DNA of 64,000 bases, taken from the NCBI RefSeq assembly GCF_008642275.1, contig NZ_CP029189.1:6554001-6618000 (forward strand), written 5' to 3'. Positions 46,741 to 54,184 of the stretch are shown in pieces. The position numbers and the translations under genes are program-made. Each line of letters opens with the position of its first letter. Position 1 is the stretch's first letter. The stretch comes from Streptomyces venezuelae. GTDB taxonomy: Bacteria > Actinomycetota > Actinomycetes > Streptomycetales > Streptomycetaceae. A model generated the notes under the pieces. The model did not search any database and was not told where the DNA came from. It saw only the letters and a list, made by a program, of their open reading frames with translations.

Positions 46741-47543
46741 TGCGCGGCCTCTGGCCGGCGTGCGAGCAGGACGGTGAACACGCCTTCCTCACGCAGGACT
46801 TCGTCCCGGGCCCGCCGTTCGAGAAGCACCCGGGCCTGCTCCTCGAAGCGGGCGTGGTCCGCGAAGAGTCCGGGCCGGGCGAAGCTGGTGGACCGCAGGT
46901 ACCCCAGCACCTCGCCGACCGTCCAGGCACGTACGAAGGGGAAGCGGTGCTCGGTGATCTCGCTGAAAGCGGAATCGGCCAGGTCGTCCTCGTAGCGGCG
47001 GGCGGGTTCACGGTAGGTGCCCGTGCTGCCGGCCCGCCGGTCTGTTCCGAGGTGCGACTGGATCAGGCCCTTGAGTGCGGCGGTCCAGGCGGCCTCGTGG
47101 GTCCACAGGCTGCCGTCGCCCATGATCGCGACCGGCGCGGCGGGCGCGGCCACCCGGTCGGCCAGGGCGAGCACGGCCGGGCGGTCCATCCAGTGGAACG
47201 CCCGGCAGCAGGTGACCAGATCGGCCCGGTACCCCGCGAGCGAGGGCGTGAACTCCTCGACGGGGACGGCGTGCACGGTGGCCGTGCGCGTGCCGAGGCG
47301 CGGGCCGAGCTCGTCGAGCGCGGTGCGGAGCATCTGCTCGTCCCGGTCGACGAGGTCGATGCGGGCCGCGGGAGGCAAAGTGGGGAGCATGGCGAGGGCG
47401 ACCTGGCCGGTGCCGGCGCCGAGGTCCAGCAGCCGGGGCTCACCGGCCCCGGCCAGTTCCGACGCCAGGAGCCGGACCACGTCGTCGGGCAGTCCGGGCC
47501 GGTAGCGGGCGTAGTGATGGTGCACCGAGTCGAACAGGGTCAC
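46737..47543 (-). CDS. SAM-dependent methyltransferase
   Basis: The protein has 268 residues from the GTG at 47543, after GGAGAGAC. Motif I is LDLGAGTGQVALAML (about 40-54), followed by DLVDRDEQML and DLVTCCRAFHWMDRP, a pattern of class I methyltransferases related to UbiE/COQ5 or juvenile-hormone-type small-molecule enzymes. The stop overlaps the downstream NUDIX-kinase gene start, so both are in one operon. The 149 bp upstream contain no further gene. Confidence 0.87.
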   Translation of the reverse strand: MTLFDSVHHHYARYRPGLPDDVVRLLASELAGAGEPRLLDLGAGTGQVALAMLPTLPPAARIDLVDRDEQMLRTALDELGPRLGTRTATVHAVPVEEFTPSLAGYRADLVTCCRAFHWMDRPAVLALADRVAAPAAPVAIMGDGSLWTHEAAWTAALKGLIQSHLGTDRRAGSTGTYREPARRYEDDLADSAFSEITEHRFPFVRAWTVGEVLGYLRSTSFARPGLFADHARFEEQARVLLERRARDEVLREEGVFTVLLARRPEAAQ

Positions 47544-47692
47544 GTCTCTCCGATCGTCTGCGCCGGCTCGCCGGGGGCCGGGCCGGGGCTGGTGGCGGGT
47601 GTCAAGGACCTGGGGCGGGGCAGGCAGGGCACGGCGGTCTCCCGAAGGCCCTGGTCGACGGGCATCAGGCCGGGCGGGTCCCGGCGGGGCGG

Positions 47693-49177
47693 TCACGACC
47701 AGCCGAGTTCGGTGTAGGGACGGCCGGCCCGGATGCCCTCGATCGCGGCCCGCGTGTACGGGACGATCGGGTCGGGAAGGGCGTCCGCGGGCCACCAGCC
47801 CCAGGAGACGCACCGGTCCGGCTCCCGCACCTCCGGTGTCCCCGTCCACCGCCGGGCACGGAAGACGAACCCGATCCGGGGCGTCGCGCCGGGCTCGTCC
47901 ACCGTGTGCACCACGTGCACCAGCTCGACGTCCTGCGGATCGATGAGCAGCCCGGCTTCCTCCATCGCCTCCCTGACCAGGCAGGCGATCGCGGACTCCT
48001 GCTCGCAGTGCCCGGCGAGGAAATGATGGGTGGAGCCCGCGTACGCGGAGTCGGCGTGCCGCAGGCCGAGCAGCACTTGCCCGTCGCGCTCCAGGTACAG
48101 GTGCACACCGACGATGTGGGGAACGCCGGAGCCGCCGGCCCCGGACCCGGCCGGCCCGGGCGCGCGGGGCCGGTCGACCGCGGCCCGGTCGCGGGACGCG
48201 TACTCGGCGTGCCCGCGCACCCGTTCCAGGGTGGCGGGGCTCAGCCGCAGCCGGGGCATGGCGTCGGGGTGGAACCAGCCGAGCACCACGCCTTCGGCGA
48301 GGCGAAGGCCGGCGGGGTCCCCGTCCCACCGCGCCGTGAAGATCTGGACCGGTACGCTCAGACCGTCGGCGCCGGTGAGGAGCTCGACGGTTAAGGGCTC
48401 CAGGGCGGCCGGCTCGAACCCGGCCTTCTCCCGGAGCTCCCGGCGGAGGGCGTCTTCCTGCGAGGTGTCGCCCGGTTCGCGGCCACCGCCGAACAGGGAC
48501 CACGCTCCCCCTTCCCGGATGCCGGGCAGGGCATCGCTCCGGTGGAGCAGATAGCGGCCGTGGCCGTCGTGGATCAACGCCGAGGCGTTCACCGGTTCGA
48601 TCCGGCCGTCGAGCGCGGAGGCGCACAGCTTGGTCCGCAGGGTCGGGGACCCGACCTCGTCGAAGGCGAGCCACTCGGCGGCCGAAACCTCCTCGGCCTG
48701 CACCGTGATCTCCGCGTCGTCGTGGACGAGCGTGAGGACGAACCGGAAGTCGTAGTGCTGGTGGGCGCCTTCGCCCTTGGACGGGTTGGCGTCGATGTCG
48801 TGGACGTCGATGTCGAAGGGCTGCGCTCCGTACCCGGCGGTGGCGCACAGGGCCCCGGGCGGGATGCCGGCCTCCTCGTGGACCTCGCGCAGTGCCGCTT
48901 CCAGCAGGGTCCGGTCGCCCGCCTCGACGTGCCCGCCCGGTGCCAGCAGCTTGCCGGTGGCGTTGTGACGGACGTGCAGGACGCGGCGCCGGCGGTCCAC
49001 GACCACGGCGCTGCAGGTCACGTGGCCGGGCAGGGTGGCACGGCTCGTGGGATCACCGCAGTCGTCCAGCGCCCTCAACAGGGGTGCCAGAAGCGGTGCT
49101 TCGGCCGGATGGCGGTCCAGGTAGGCGGCGACGAGAGCGTGGATGTGCGAGCGGGTGGGCGACAAGACGGGCCTCAC
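47693..49177 (-). CDS. Triple NUDIX-domain protein
   Basis: The protein has 494 residues from the GTG at 49177; a TTG at 49165 with GTGAGG upstream is a good alternative. Three NUDIX domains lie in a row. The first box is GGHVEAGDRTLLEAALREVH followed by EEAG (about 81-104). The second, GGREPGDTSQEDALRRELRE then KAGF (about 231-254), has Lys at 251 where the second metal-binding Glu is expected. The third, GHCEQESAIACLVREAMEEA (about 390), is intact in its REX2EEAG core. Active and inactive copies in one chain suggest a specialised nucleotide-derivative hydrolase. Confidence 0.87.
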   Translation of the reverse strand: MRPVLSPTRSHIHALVAAYLDRHPAEAPLLAPLLRALDDCGDPTSRATLPGHVTCSAVVVDRRRRVLHVRHNATGKLLAPGGHVEAGDRTLLEAALREVHEEAGIPPGALCATAGYGAQPFDIDVHDIDANPSKGEGAHQHYDFRFVLTLVHDDAEITVQAEEVSAAEWLAFDEVGSPTLRTKLCASALDGRIEPVNASALIHDGHGRYLLHRSDALPGIREGGAWSLFGGGREPGDTSQEDALRRELREKAGFEPAALEPLTVELLTGADGLSVPVQIFTARWDGDPAGLRLAEGVVLGWFHPDAMPRLRLSPATLERVRGHAEYASRDRAAVDRPRAPGPAGSGAGGSGVPHIVGVHLYLERDGQVLLGLRHADSAYAGSTHHFLAGHCEQESAIACLVREAMEEAGLLIDPQDVELVHVVHTVDEPGATPRIGFVFRARRWTGTPEVREPDRCVSWGWWPADALPDPIVPYTRAAIEGIRAGRPYTELGWS

Positions 49178-49316
49178 TGTCAGGGGATGCGGAAGACGAC
49201 GGGACGCTGACGGTGGAACGAGCCGCGGCAGGAACGGCACCCCCCAGGACGACGTGCGGTGGGCACGGCCACCGCGCGGTGGCGGTGGACCACGGCCGAG
49301 GTACCGGTCGTCGCCC

Positions 49317-51326
49317 TCATGCGAGGTCCTCGGCGGACAGCGAGTCATGGCCCCCGGCGGGCTGCGCCGGGATCGCGGCATCGAAGGCCGCTGCCTGGAC
49401 CTGGTAGGCGCCGCGGAAGTCCCCCGTGCCGGTCGCCGGGTTCATCAGCTCCTCGAAGGTGCCCGACTCCGCGACCCGGCCGTCCTTGAGCACATGGATG
49501 AGGTCGGCGTGACGCACGGAGTGCAGGCGGTGGGTGATCAGCACGATCGTCCGGCCGGTGTCGGCGGCCAGGGCCCGGATCTGGTCGAAGACCCGCTGCT
49601 CCGCGACCGCGTCGAGGGCGCTGGTGGGCTCGTCGACGATCAGGATCTCGGCCTGCCGGTACGCGGCCCGGGCGATCCCGATGCGCTGCCACTGGCCGCC
49701 GGAGATCTGGTGACCGCCGCGGTAGCCGCGTGCCAGGAGGGTGCCGAGCCCGCGCGGCAGGTCCGCGAGGACCCGGTCGGCTCCGGAGAATGCGGAAGCC
49801 GCCTCGACGGCGTCGTCGTCGATGCTCCGACCCGGCTGGCCGATGCCGACGTTCACCCGGTAGGTGAACGGCCAGTGGTAGAAGTCCTGCGACATCAGCG
49901 CCACCCTGGCGAAGACCTGATCGCGGTCTGCGGTGCCCGCGTCGACGTCGTCCCACCAGATCGTCCCGCCGCCCTCGTCGGGCAGGTACAGGCCGGACAG
50001 CAGCTTGACCAGCGTGGACTTCCCGGAGCCGTTCTCACCCACCAGCGCGATGATCTTGCCTGTCGGGAAGGCCAGGCTGACCTCGTGCAGGGTCGGCTCC
50101 GGTGAAGTACCGCTGCTGCCGGGGTAGGTGAAGGTGACCTTCTCGAACCGGATCTCCCGCAGCCGCTCGGGCAGCGGCCGCCCGCCGGTCGGGATGGCCC
50201 GCGCTTGCGCCTCCCGGCACAGCCGCTCGAAGTCGGCGACGAACAGGCTCTCCTGGTACAGCTCGGTGATCTGCAGCACGAGCGTGTCCAGACTGGCGGC
50301 GCCGCTGCGGATGGCGAGGACGGCCGTGCCCGCCACCGCGAGATCCATGGCACCGCCCCACAGCAGCAGTCCCAGCGCGCCGTAGGTGAGCAGGGTGGCG
50401 ATGCCGCTCGCGCCGTCAGCGGCGAGACCGATGCGCGCGGCCCGGCGGGCCAGCCGGGTCTGCTCGCGTTCGCTGGTCTCGGCCATGGTCCGGAAGTGGC
50501 CCAGCAGGAACGGGCCGACGCGGTGGATGCGGACCTCCGCCGCCGCCTCCTTCTGGGTCAGCAGCTGACCGAGCAGGTGCCCGGCCCGCGCGTGCTGGAC
50601 GAAGGCGTGGAAGGAGACGTACTTCTGACGGGAGATCATCAGCGAACTCCACGCGCTCGGCAGGGTCATCAGCACGAGCAACGGCAGCAGCAGCGGGTGC
50701 AGGACGGTCAGCACGCCGGCGGCGGCGATCAGGGACACGCCCGCGTTCAGGGTGTTGGTGCAGTAGCGGATCATGCGCCGGGCGGAGTCGGCACCGTACC
50801 GGGCCGCGTCCAGGAGCCGGTGGAACTCGTCGTCCTCGATCGCCGAGAGCTCCGTCCGGTGCACCAGGCCCAGGTACTGCTCGGTGGCCACCCGTTGCAC
50901 CTTCGGCTCCAGGGCGCCGGTGGCCGCCGTCGACGCCGAGCGCAGCAGCGACCCGACGAACGCGGTGACGGCCACGAGCACGAGGGACGGCACCGCCCGG
51001 GTGAGGCGCTCGTTGGTGCTGCCGTCGGCGAGGACGTGGCCGAGCACGCTGTTGACGGCGACCAGGCCGACCGCCTGGACGATGCCGCGACCGGCCTCGG
51101 AGGCCAGGACCACGCGCAGGGCCCGGGCATCGGCCAGGTTCGCGAGCCGCACTCCGGTCCCCACCAGACGCGGCAGCTGACGGGCCATGGTCCAGAGCCC
51201 GAGCTTCAGCCAGGCGCCCTCGTGCTGGTCCCAGCCGATGTCGTAGGCGAGCTCGCCGCCGAAGAGGAGCCGCTCGGACTCCGACACCCCCGCGGTGCCG
51301 GATCCGGCCGTCGGGTCCTGGCTCAC
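49317..51326 (-). CDS. ABC exporter (fused membrane and ATPase domains)
   Basis: The protein has 669 residues from the GTG at 51326, after AGGAGGG; its start overlaps the stop of a 49-codon ORF. Residues about 1-350 form an exporter-type transmembrane domain (six helices, first after a long cytosolic N-terminus). Residues about 400-650 form the ATPase: Walker A GENGSGKSTLV, signature ISGGQWQRIGIARAAY, Walker B ILIVDEPTSALDA, switch LITHRLHSV. It is a full half-transporter that would dimerise and export a drug, lipid or peptide. No peptidase C39 domain is fused. Its position right after a small Cys-containing ORF suggests peptide export; this is inferred. Confidence 0.9.
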   Translation of the reverse strand: MSQDPTAGSGTAGVSESERLLFGGELAYDIGWDQHEGAWLKLGLWTMARQLPRLVGTGVRLANLADARALRVVLASEAGRGIVQAVGLVAVNSVLGHVLADGSTNERLTRAVPSLVLVAVTAFVGSLLRSASTAATGALEPKVQRVATEQYLGLVHRTELSAIEDDEFHRLLDAARYGADSARRMIRYCTNTLNAGVSLIAAAGVLTVLHPLLLPLLVLMTLPSAWSSLMISRQKYVSFHAFVQHARAGHLLGQLLTQKEAAAEVRIHRVGPFLLGHFRTMAETSEREQTRLARRAARIGLAADGASGIATLLTYGALGLLLWGGAMDLAVAGTAVLAIRSGAASLDTLVLQITELYQESLFVADFERLCREAQARAIPTGGRPLPERLREIRFEKVTFTYPGSSGTSPEPTLHEVSLAFPTGKIIALVGENGSGKSTLVKLLSGLYLPDEGGGTIWWDDVDAGTADRDQVFARVALMSQDFYHWPFTYRVNVGIGQPGRSIDDDAVEAASAFSGADRVLADLPRGLGTLLARGYRGGHQISGGQWQRIGIARAAYRQAEILIVDEPTSALDAVAEQRVFDQIRALAADTGRTIVLITHRLHSVRHADLIHVLKDGRVAESGTFEELMNPATGTGDFRGAYQVQAAAFDAAIPAQPAGGHDSLSAEDLA

Positions 51327-51472
51327 GCGGCCCTCCTGGTATCCGGGCGTGAGTCGCGGCCACGGGAGGCAGGGACGTCAACACGGTGCCCGCACGCGGG
51401 TCGGGGACACGCGACGCACTCGGGGTGTTCGATTGCGGCGAGGGTGCCGAGTTGGTTCTGCAGGGGATTCAC
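51323..51472 (-). CDS. 49-codon Cys-containing ORF coupled to the ABC exporter (precursor candidate)
   Basis: This frame starts with GTG at 51472, preceded by CCGGAGGACCC (GGAGG, 4 bases before the start), and its TGA overlaps the GTG of the ABC exporter (GTGA). The product has 49 residues: MNPLQNQLGTLAAIEHPE at the start, then ECVACPRPACGH with three Cys and an Arg/Asp-rich C-terminus. Codons are moderately G/C at third positions. A short leader-like first half, a Cys-rich segment and coupling to an exporter would suit a RiPP or peptide-signal precursor. It could also be a non-functional leader ORF that only helps translation of the exporter. Confidence 0.5.
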   Translation of the reverse strand: MNPLQNQLGTLAAIEHPECVACPRPACGHRVDVPASRGRDSRPDTRRAA

Positions 51473-51838
51473 GGGTCCTCCGGATGGGCGCACGGCTGGT
51501 ACTGGTGCTCTAAGAACGGCTCCCGATCGGGCGAGTCACGGTCGGATCGGGGGCGAAATGGTGAACGAATGTTCTGGTCGGTCTGGACGGGCTTGGCGCG
51601 CTTGTCGTGCCGGCGTTGAAACTCGCTCGAACAGGGTCCTGTCACCCGCACGGGGGATTGCGGACTCCGGCCCGAGTGCGAGGGCGGTGTCCGCATCCGC
51701 CGACTACGGCCCACCGCCGGTCCGACCGGAGGCCCGTCCCCTACGGCGAGCCGCCGGGTACGCTGACAGGGCCGTGACAGCCGGGGCCCGTTCCGGAGCG
51801 GTGACCGGCCCGGCCCGGTCGTCGCAGGGGAGGATTGC
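51473..51838. other. 366-bp divergent intergenic region
   Basis: This separates the leftward peptide/exporter unit from the rightward TrmO-like gene and must hold both promoters. The stretch 51520-51680 is lower in GC than its surroundings (gcgaaatggtgaacgaatgttc, gaaactcgctcgaac). No further gene or clear operator is recognised. Confidence 0.4.
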
Positions 51839-52327
51839 GTGCACGACCCGATCACGCTGGAGGCCGTGGCCCATGTCGTCGGCGGCCACCAGGAGCCGGC
51901 GGACGACTACCAGGGCGGAGTCGAATCGATCATCCGACTGCGCCCGGAGCTCCCCCTGGACACCTTGCAGGGCCTCGACTCGTTCTCCCACCTGATCGTC
52001 ACCTGGCACTTCCACCTCGGCTCCGACGCCGACCTCCACCTCGGAGCCCGCAGCCCGAGGAACAACCCGGACTGGGAGCCCACCGGCACCTTCGTGCACC
52101 GCAATCACAGGCGCCCCAACCGCATGGCGACGTCGTTTCCCCGGCTGCTCAAAGTCGACGGAAGAGACCTGCACGTCACCGATCTCGACGCCGTGAACGG
52201 AACCCCGGTCTACGACATCGGGCCGTACTTCGAGCAGATGGCACCCCGTGGTCCCGTCACCGCCCCGGCCTGGCCCGCGGAGATGCTGGAGCACTACTGG
52301 GACCCCGCTGCCGAGCGGCCCGCGTAG
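51839..52327 (+). CDS. TrmO/TsaA-like SAM-binding protein
   Basis: The protein has 162 residues from the GTG at 51839, after GGGGAGG. It matches the TsaA/TrmO (YaeB) family: ALQGLDSFSHLIVTWHFHLG near 42-60 and then RPNRMATSFPRLLKVDGRDL with the conserved Arg/Asn and SPVY/DIGPYF-like TPVYDIGPYFEQ. Family members are beta-barrel SAM-dependent methyltransferases of tRNA threonylcarbamoyladenosine in E. coli; the cellular target here is not established. It is a single gene. Confidence 0.83.
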   Translation: MHDPITLEAVAHVVGGHQEPADDYQGGVESIIRLRPELPLDTLQGLDSFSHLIVTWHFHLGSDADLHLGARSPRNNPDWEPTGTFVHRNHRRPNRMATSFPRLLKVDGRDLHVTDLDAVNGTPVYDIGPYFEQMAPRGPVTAPAWPAEMLEHYWDPAAERPA

Positions 52328-52349
52328 GAGCCCCTCCAGGGCGGCGGGC

Positions 52350-52382
52350 ACGCGCGCGTCGACCTGATGCCGACGCGCGCGT
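52350..52382. terminator. Bidirectional hairpin between convergent genes
   Basis: A perfect 12-bp stem (acgcgcgcgtcg at 52350-52361 with 52371-52382, 9-base loop) is flanked by an outer agggcg/cgccct pair. It lies between the TrmO-like stop (52327) and the leftward regulator stop (52416). Confidence 0.8.
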
Positions 52383-52415
52383 CGCCCTGATGCGTACCCC
52401 TGGTGCCGGAGTCCG

Positions 52416-53672
52416 TCAGGCAACGGGCCGCATGGCTCGGGCCTGGTCCCGGAAGTCCTCTGTGATCGGCCTGCCGGGGAACCGCCTCCGCAGGTCGAGG
52501 TCGAGCTGGTGCGCGCGGTCGAGGACGGCGTCGACCACCCTGACACCGAGCAGGGCTGCCCGGCCGGCGCGGACGGCCTCGTCCGGATCGCCCAGAGCGG
52601 CATGGGCCAGCGCGAGATCAAGTCCGGTGACGGCCAGACGCGTGGGGGCGGCGGCGGGCGCCACCATCGACCGGTACTGGCCGATCGCGGCTGTCGCCGC
52701 GTCGTGAGCCTTCTGGGGCCTCCCCAGCCAGAGGAAGGACGAGGCGTTGAACGAGTCGATTCCCACACGGTCGAACCCGAAGAGCCCACTCCGGCACTGG
52801 GGAAGTGCCGGACGGTGTGCGTCGGTGCGCCGAGCCGCCTCCTGGTAGCCGTCCTCGTCACCCAGACGCGCGTGGGCCCGGGCCAGCTGGGCCGTCAGCC
52901 GGTAGGCGGCGTGACTCCCGCGGGGGGCCACGGCCAGCCCGCGGGTCGCGGCGGCGAGCGCGTCCAACGGACGGCCGTCATAGAGGGTGTCGGTCGCGAG
53001 GACGTCTTCCGCCCATGCCGTCACTTCGGGTGCGTCGGACTGGTGCCCGTGGGTGCGCGCGTCGGCGGCGAACGCCGCCACAGCCTCGTGATCACCCGTG
53101 TCGTGCGCGATCCAGGCGAGGACGACGGACAGCATCCCGGCGTGGCGCGCGATCTCGCGGCCCTCGCGCAGGGTGTGACGCCGGTGGTGCAGCAGGGTGT
53201 GGGCCGTCTGCCGGTGCCTCATGGCCGAATCCCACAGACTGCCGGGAGGGCGGTTGGGGTAGGCGGCGGTGAGTTCGTGGACGGCCAGATCGAGTTCGGC
53301 GACATCGGAGGGCGCCAGTTCCGAAGAGGTGGCGTGTCGCGCGAAGGCACGGGCGACATCCACGGCGCCGAGACCGGCCGACGGGGGCAGGGTGCGCGGC
53401 AGCCCCAGATCGGCTGGTTCGACGATGCATCCACGGAGCCTGGCGACCGTCTGGGCCAGGAACTCCGGGAGGGGTTGCCGCGGTACCTGCCCGTCGTTGA
53501 TCCAGTGGCCGATTCGCGTGCGGTCCGGCCGGAGGTCGGGACGACCGTTCGCCTTGGCGGTGATCCACAGTTCGCGGGCGAACTCCGCATAGCTGAGGCC
53601 GGTTTGCCGGACCCACCACCACAATTTCTCGTTTCGGCGCTCCGCCGACGTCCCGGAACTCACAGGGTCCAC
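52416..53672 (-). CDS. XRE-like regulator with TPR domain
   Basis: The protein has 418 residues from the GTG at 53672, after GAGAGG. The N-terminal 60 residues form an XRE-like DNA-binding region (LWWWVRQTGLSYAEFARELW, RTRIGHWINDGQVP). The remaining residues are TPR-type helical repeats (DTGDHEAVAAFAADARTHG, YRLTAQLARAHARLGDEDGYQEA) as in streptomycete signalling regulators that bind small peptides. The start overlaps a 41-codon ORF by 13 bases, so they are cotranscribed. Its target genes may be the neighbouring operons. Confidence 0.85.
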   Translation of the reverse strand: MDPVSSGTSAERRNEKLWWWVRQTGLSYAEFARELWITAKANGRPDLRPDRTRIGHWINDGQVPRQPLPEFLAQTVARLRGCIVEPADLGLPRTLPPSAGLGAVDVARAFARHATSSELAPSDVAELDLAVHELTAAYPNRPPGSLWDSAMRHRQTAHTLLHHRRHTLREGREIARHAGMLSVVLAWIAHDTGDHEAVAAFAADARTHGHQSDAPEVTAWAEDVLATDTLYDGRPLDALAAATRGLAVAPRGSHAAYRLTAQLARAHARLGDEDGYQEAARRTDAHRPALPQCRSGLFGFDRVGIDSFNASSFLWLGRPQKAHDAATAAIGQYRSMVAPAAAPTRLAVTGLDLALAHAALGDPDEAVRAGRAALLGVRVVDAVLDRAHQLDLDLRRRFPGRPITEDFRDQARAMRPVA

Positions 53673-53785
53673 GCCTCTCGGGCGACGGAGCGTTCCGTCT
53701 GTACGGCACCCGTCGCGGGCGGCAGCCCGCCCCGGTGGCCCGGGCCGGTGTCCGGCCGCGTAGGCGGTTCCGTCTGAGCGGTCAT
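53660..53785 (-). CDS. 41-codon ORF upstream of the TPR regulator
   Basis: The frame starts with ATG at 53785, after GAGAGGACCACGAC, and stops at 53660, overlapping the regulator's GTG at 53672 by 13 bases. The product has 41 residues, polar at first (MTAQTEPPTRPDTGPGH) and ending in TERSVAREAWTL, without Cys. A good ribosome binding site and the overlap support translation. A small peptide that binds the TPR domain of the adjacent regulator would be in keeping with such pairs; no family match is known to me. Confidence 0.45.
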   Translation of the reverse strand: MTAQTEPPTRPDTGPGHRGGLPPATGAVQTERSVAREAWTL

Positions 53786-53919
53786 GTCGTGGTCCTCTCC
53801 GAGGGGCGGGCGGTGTTCCGGAACGGCTTCGAGGACGGCACCCGCCCCGCACCCACCGTGCTGCGTGCGCCGGGCGGCACCGGTGGACGGCGTGGCCCAC
53901 CGGCCCCGCAGGTGTGGTG

Positions 53920-53962
53920 ACCGCCTCGGCGCCCACGCCCGCTGCAGCGGCGCCGAGGCGGT
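53920..53962. terminator. 14-bp hairpin in a divergent promoter region
   Basis: A perfect 14-bp stem (53920-53933 with 53949-53962) closes a 15-base loop containing gctgcagc. It lies between the leftward 41-codon ORF/regulator unit (start 53785) and the rightward TPR gene (start 54185), where no known gene ends. Confidence 0.5.
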
Positions 53963-54184
53963 GGCTTCTGTGAAGACGGAGAAGCACCGGACCCGAAGTC
54001 TGGCGCCCGCGGCGTGACGTGACGAGTGCCCCGGCCATGTCGTGTCGGGTCGTGTTCGGACACGGTTGTGCCATGTCGGGCGAGAGCTGGAAAGCATCCC
54101 AAAGCAGCTGTCGGGAAGCCGAGTTGCTGTTCTAGCGTGATGCCGTCCGGCAGGCGTCGGGCCGGCCGGGAAAGGTGATCGGGA

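Noticed and set aside
51295..51513. 72-codon rightward frame opposite the small exporter-linked ORF
   Set aside because: No ribosome binding site and Arg-rich sequence; the leftward frame has a good site and coupling.
53735..53920. 61-codon rightward frame ending at the 53.9-kb hairpin
   Set aside because: Antisense to the 41-codon ORF, no ribosome binding site and low-complexity translation.
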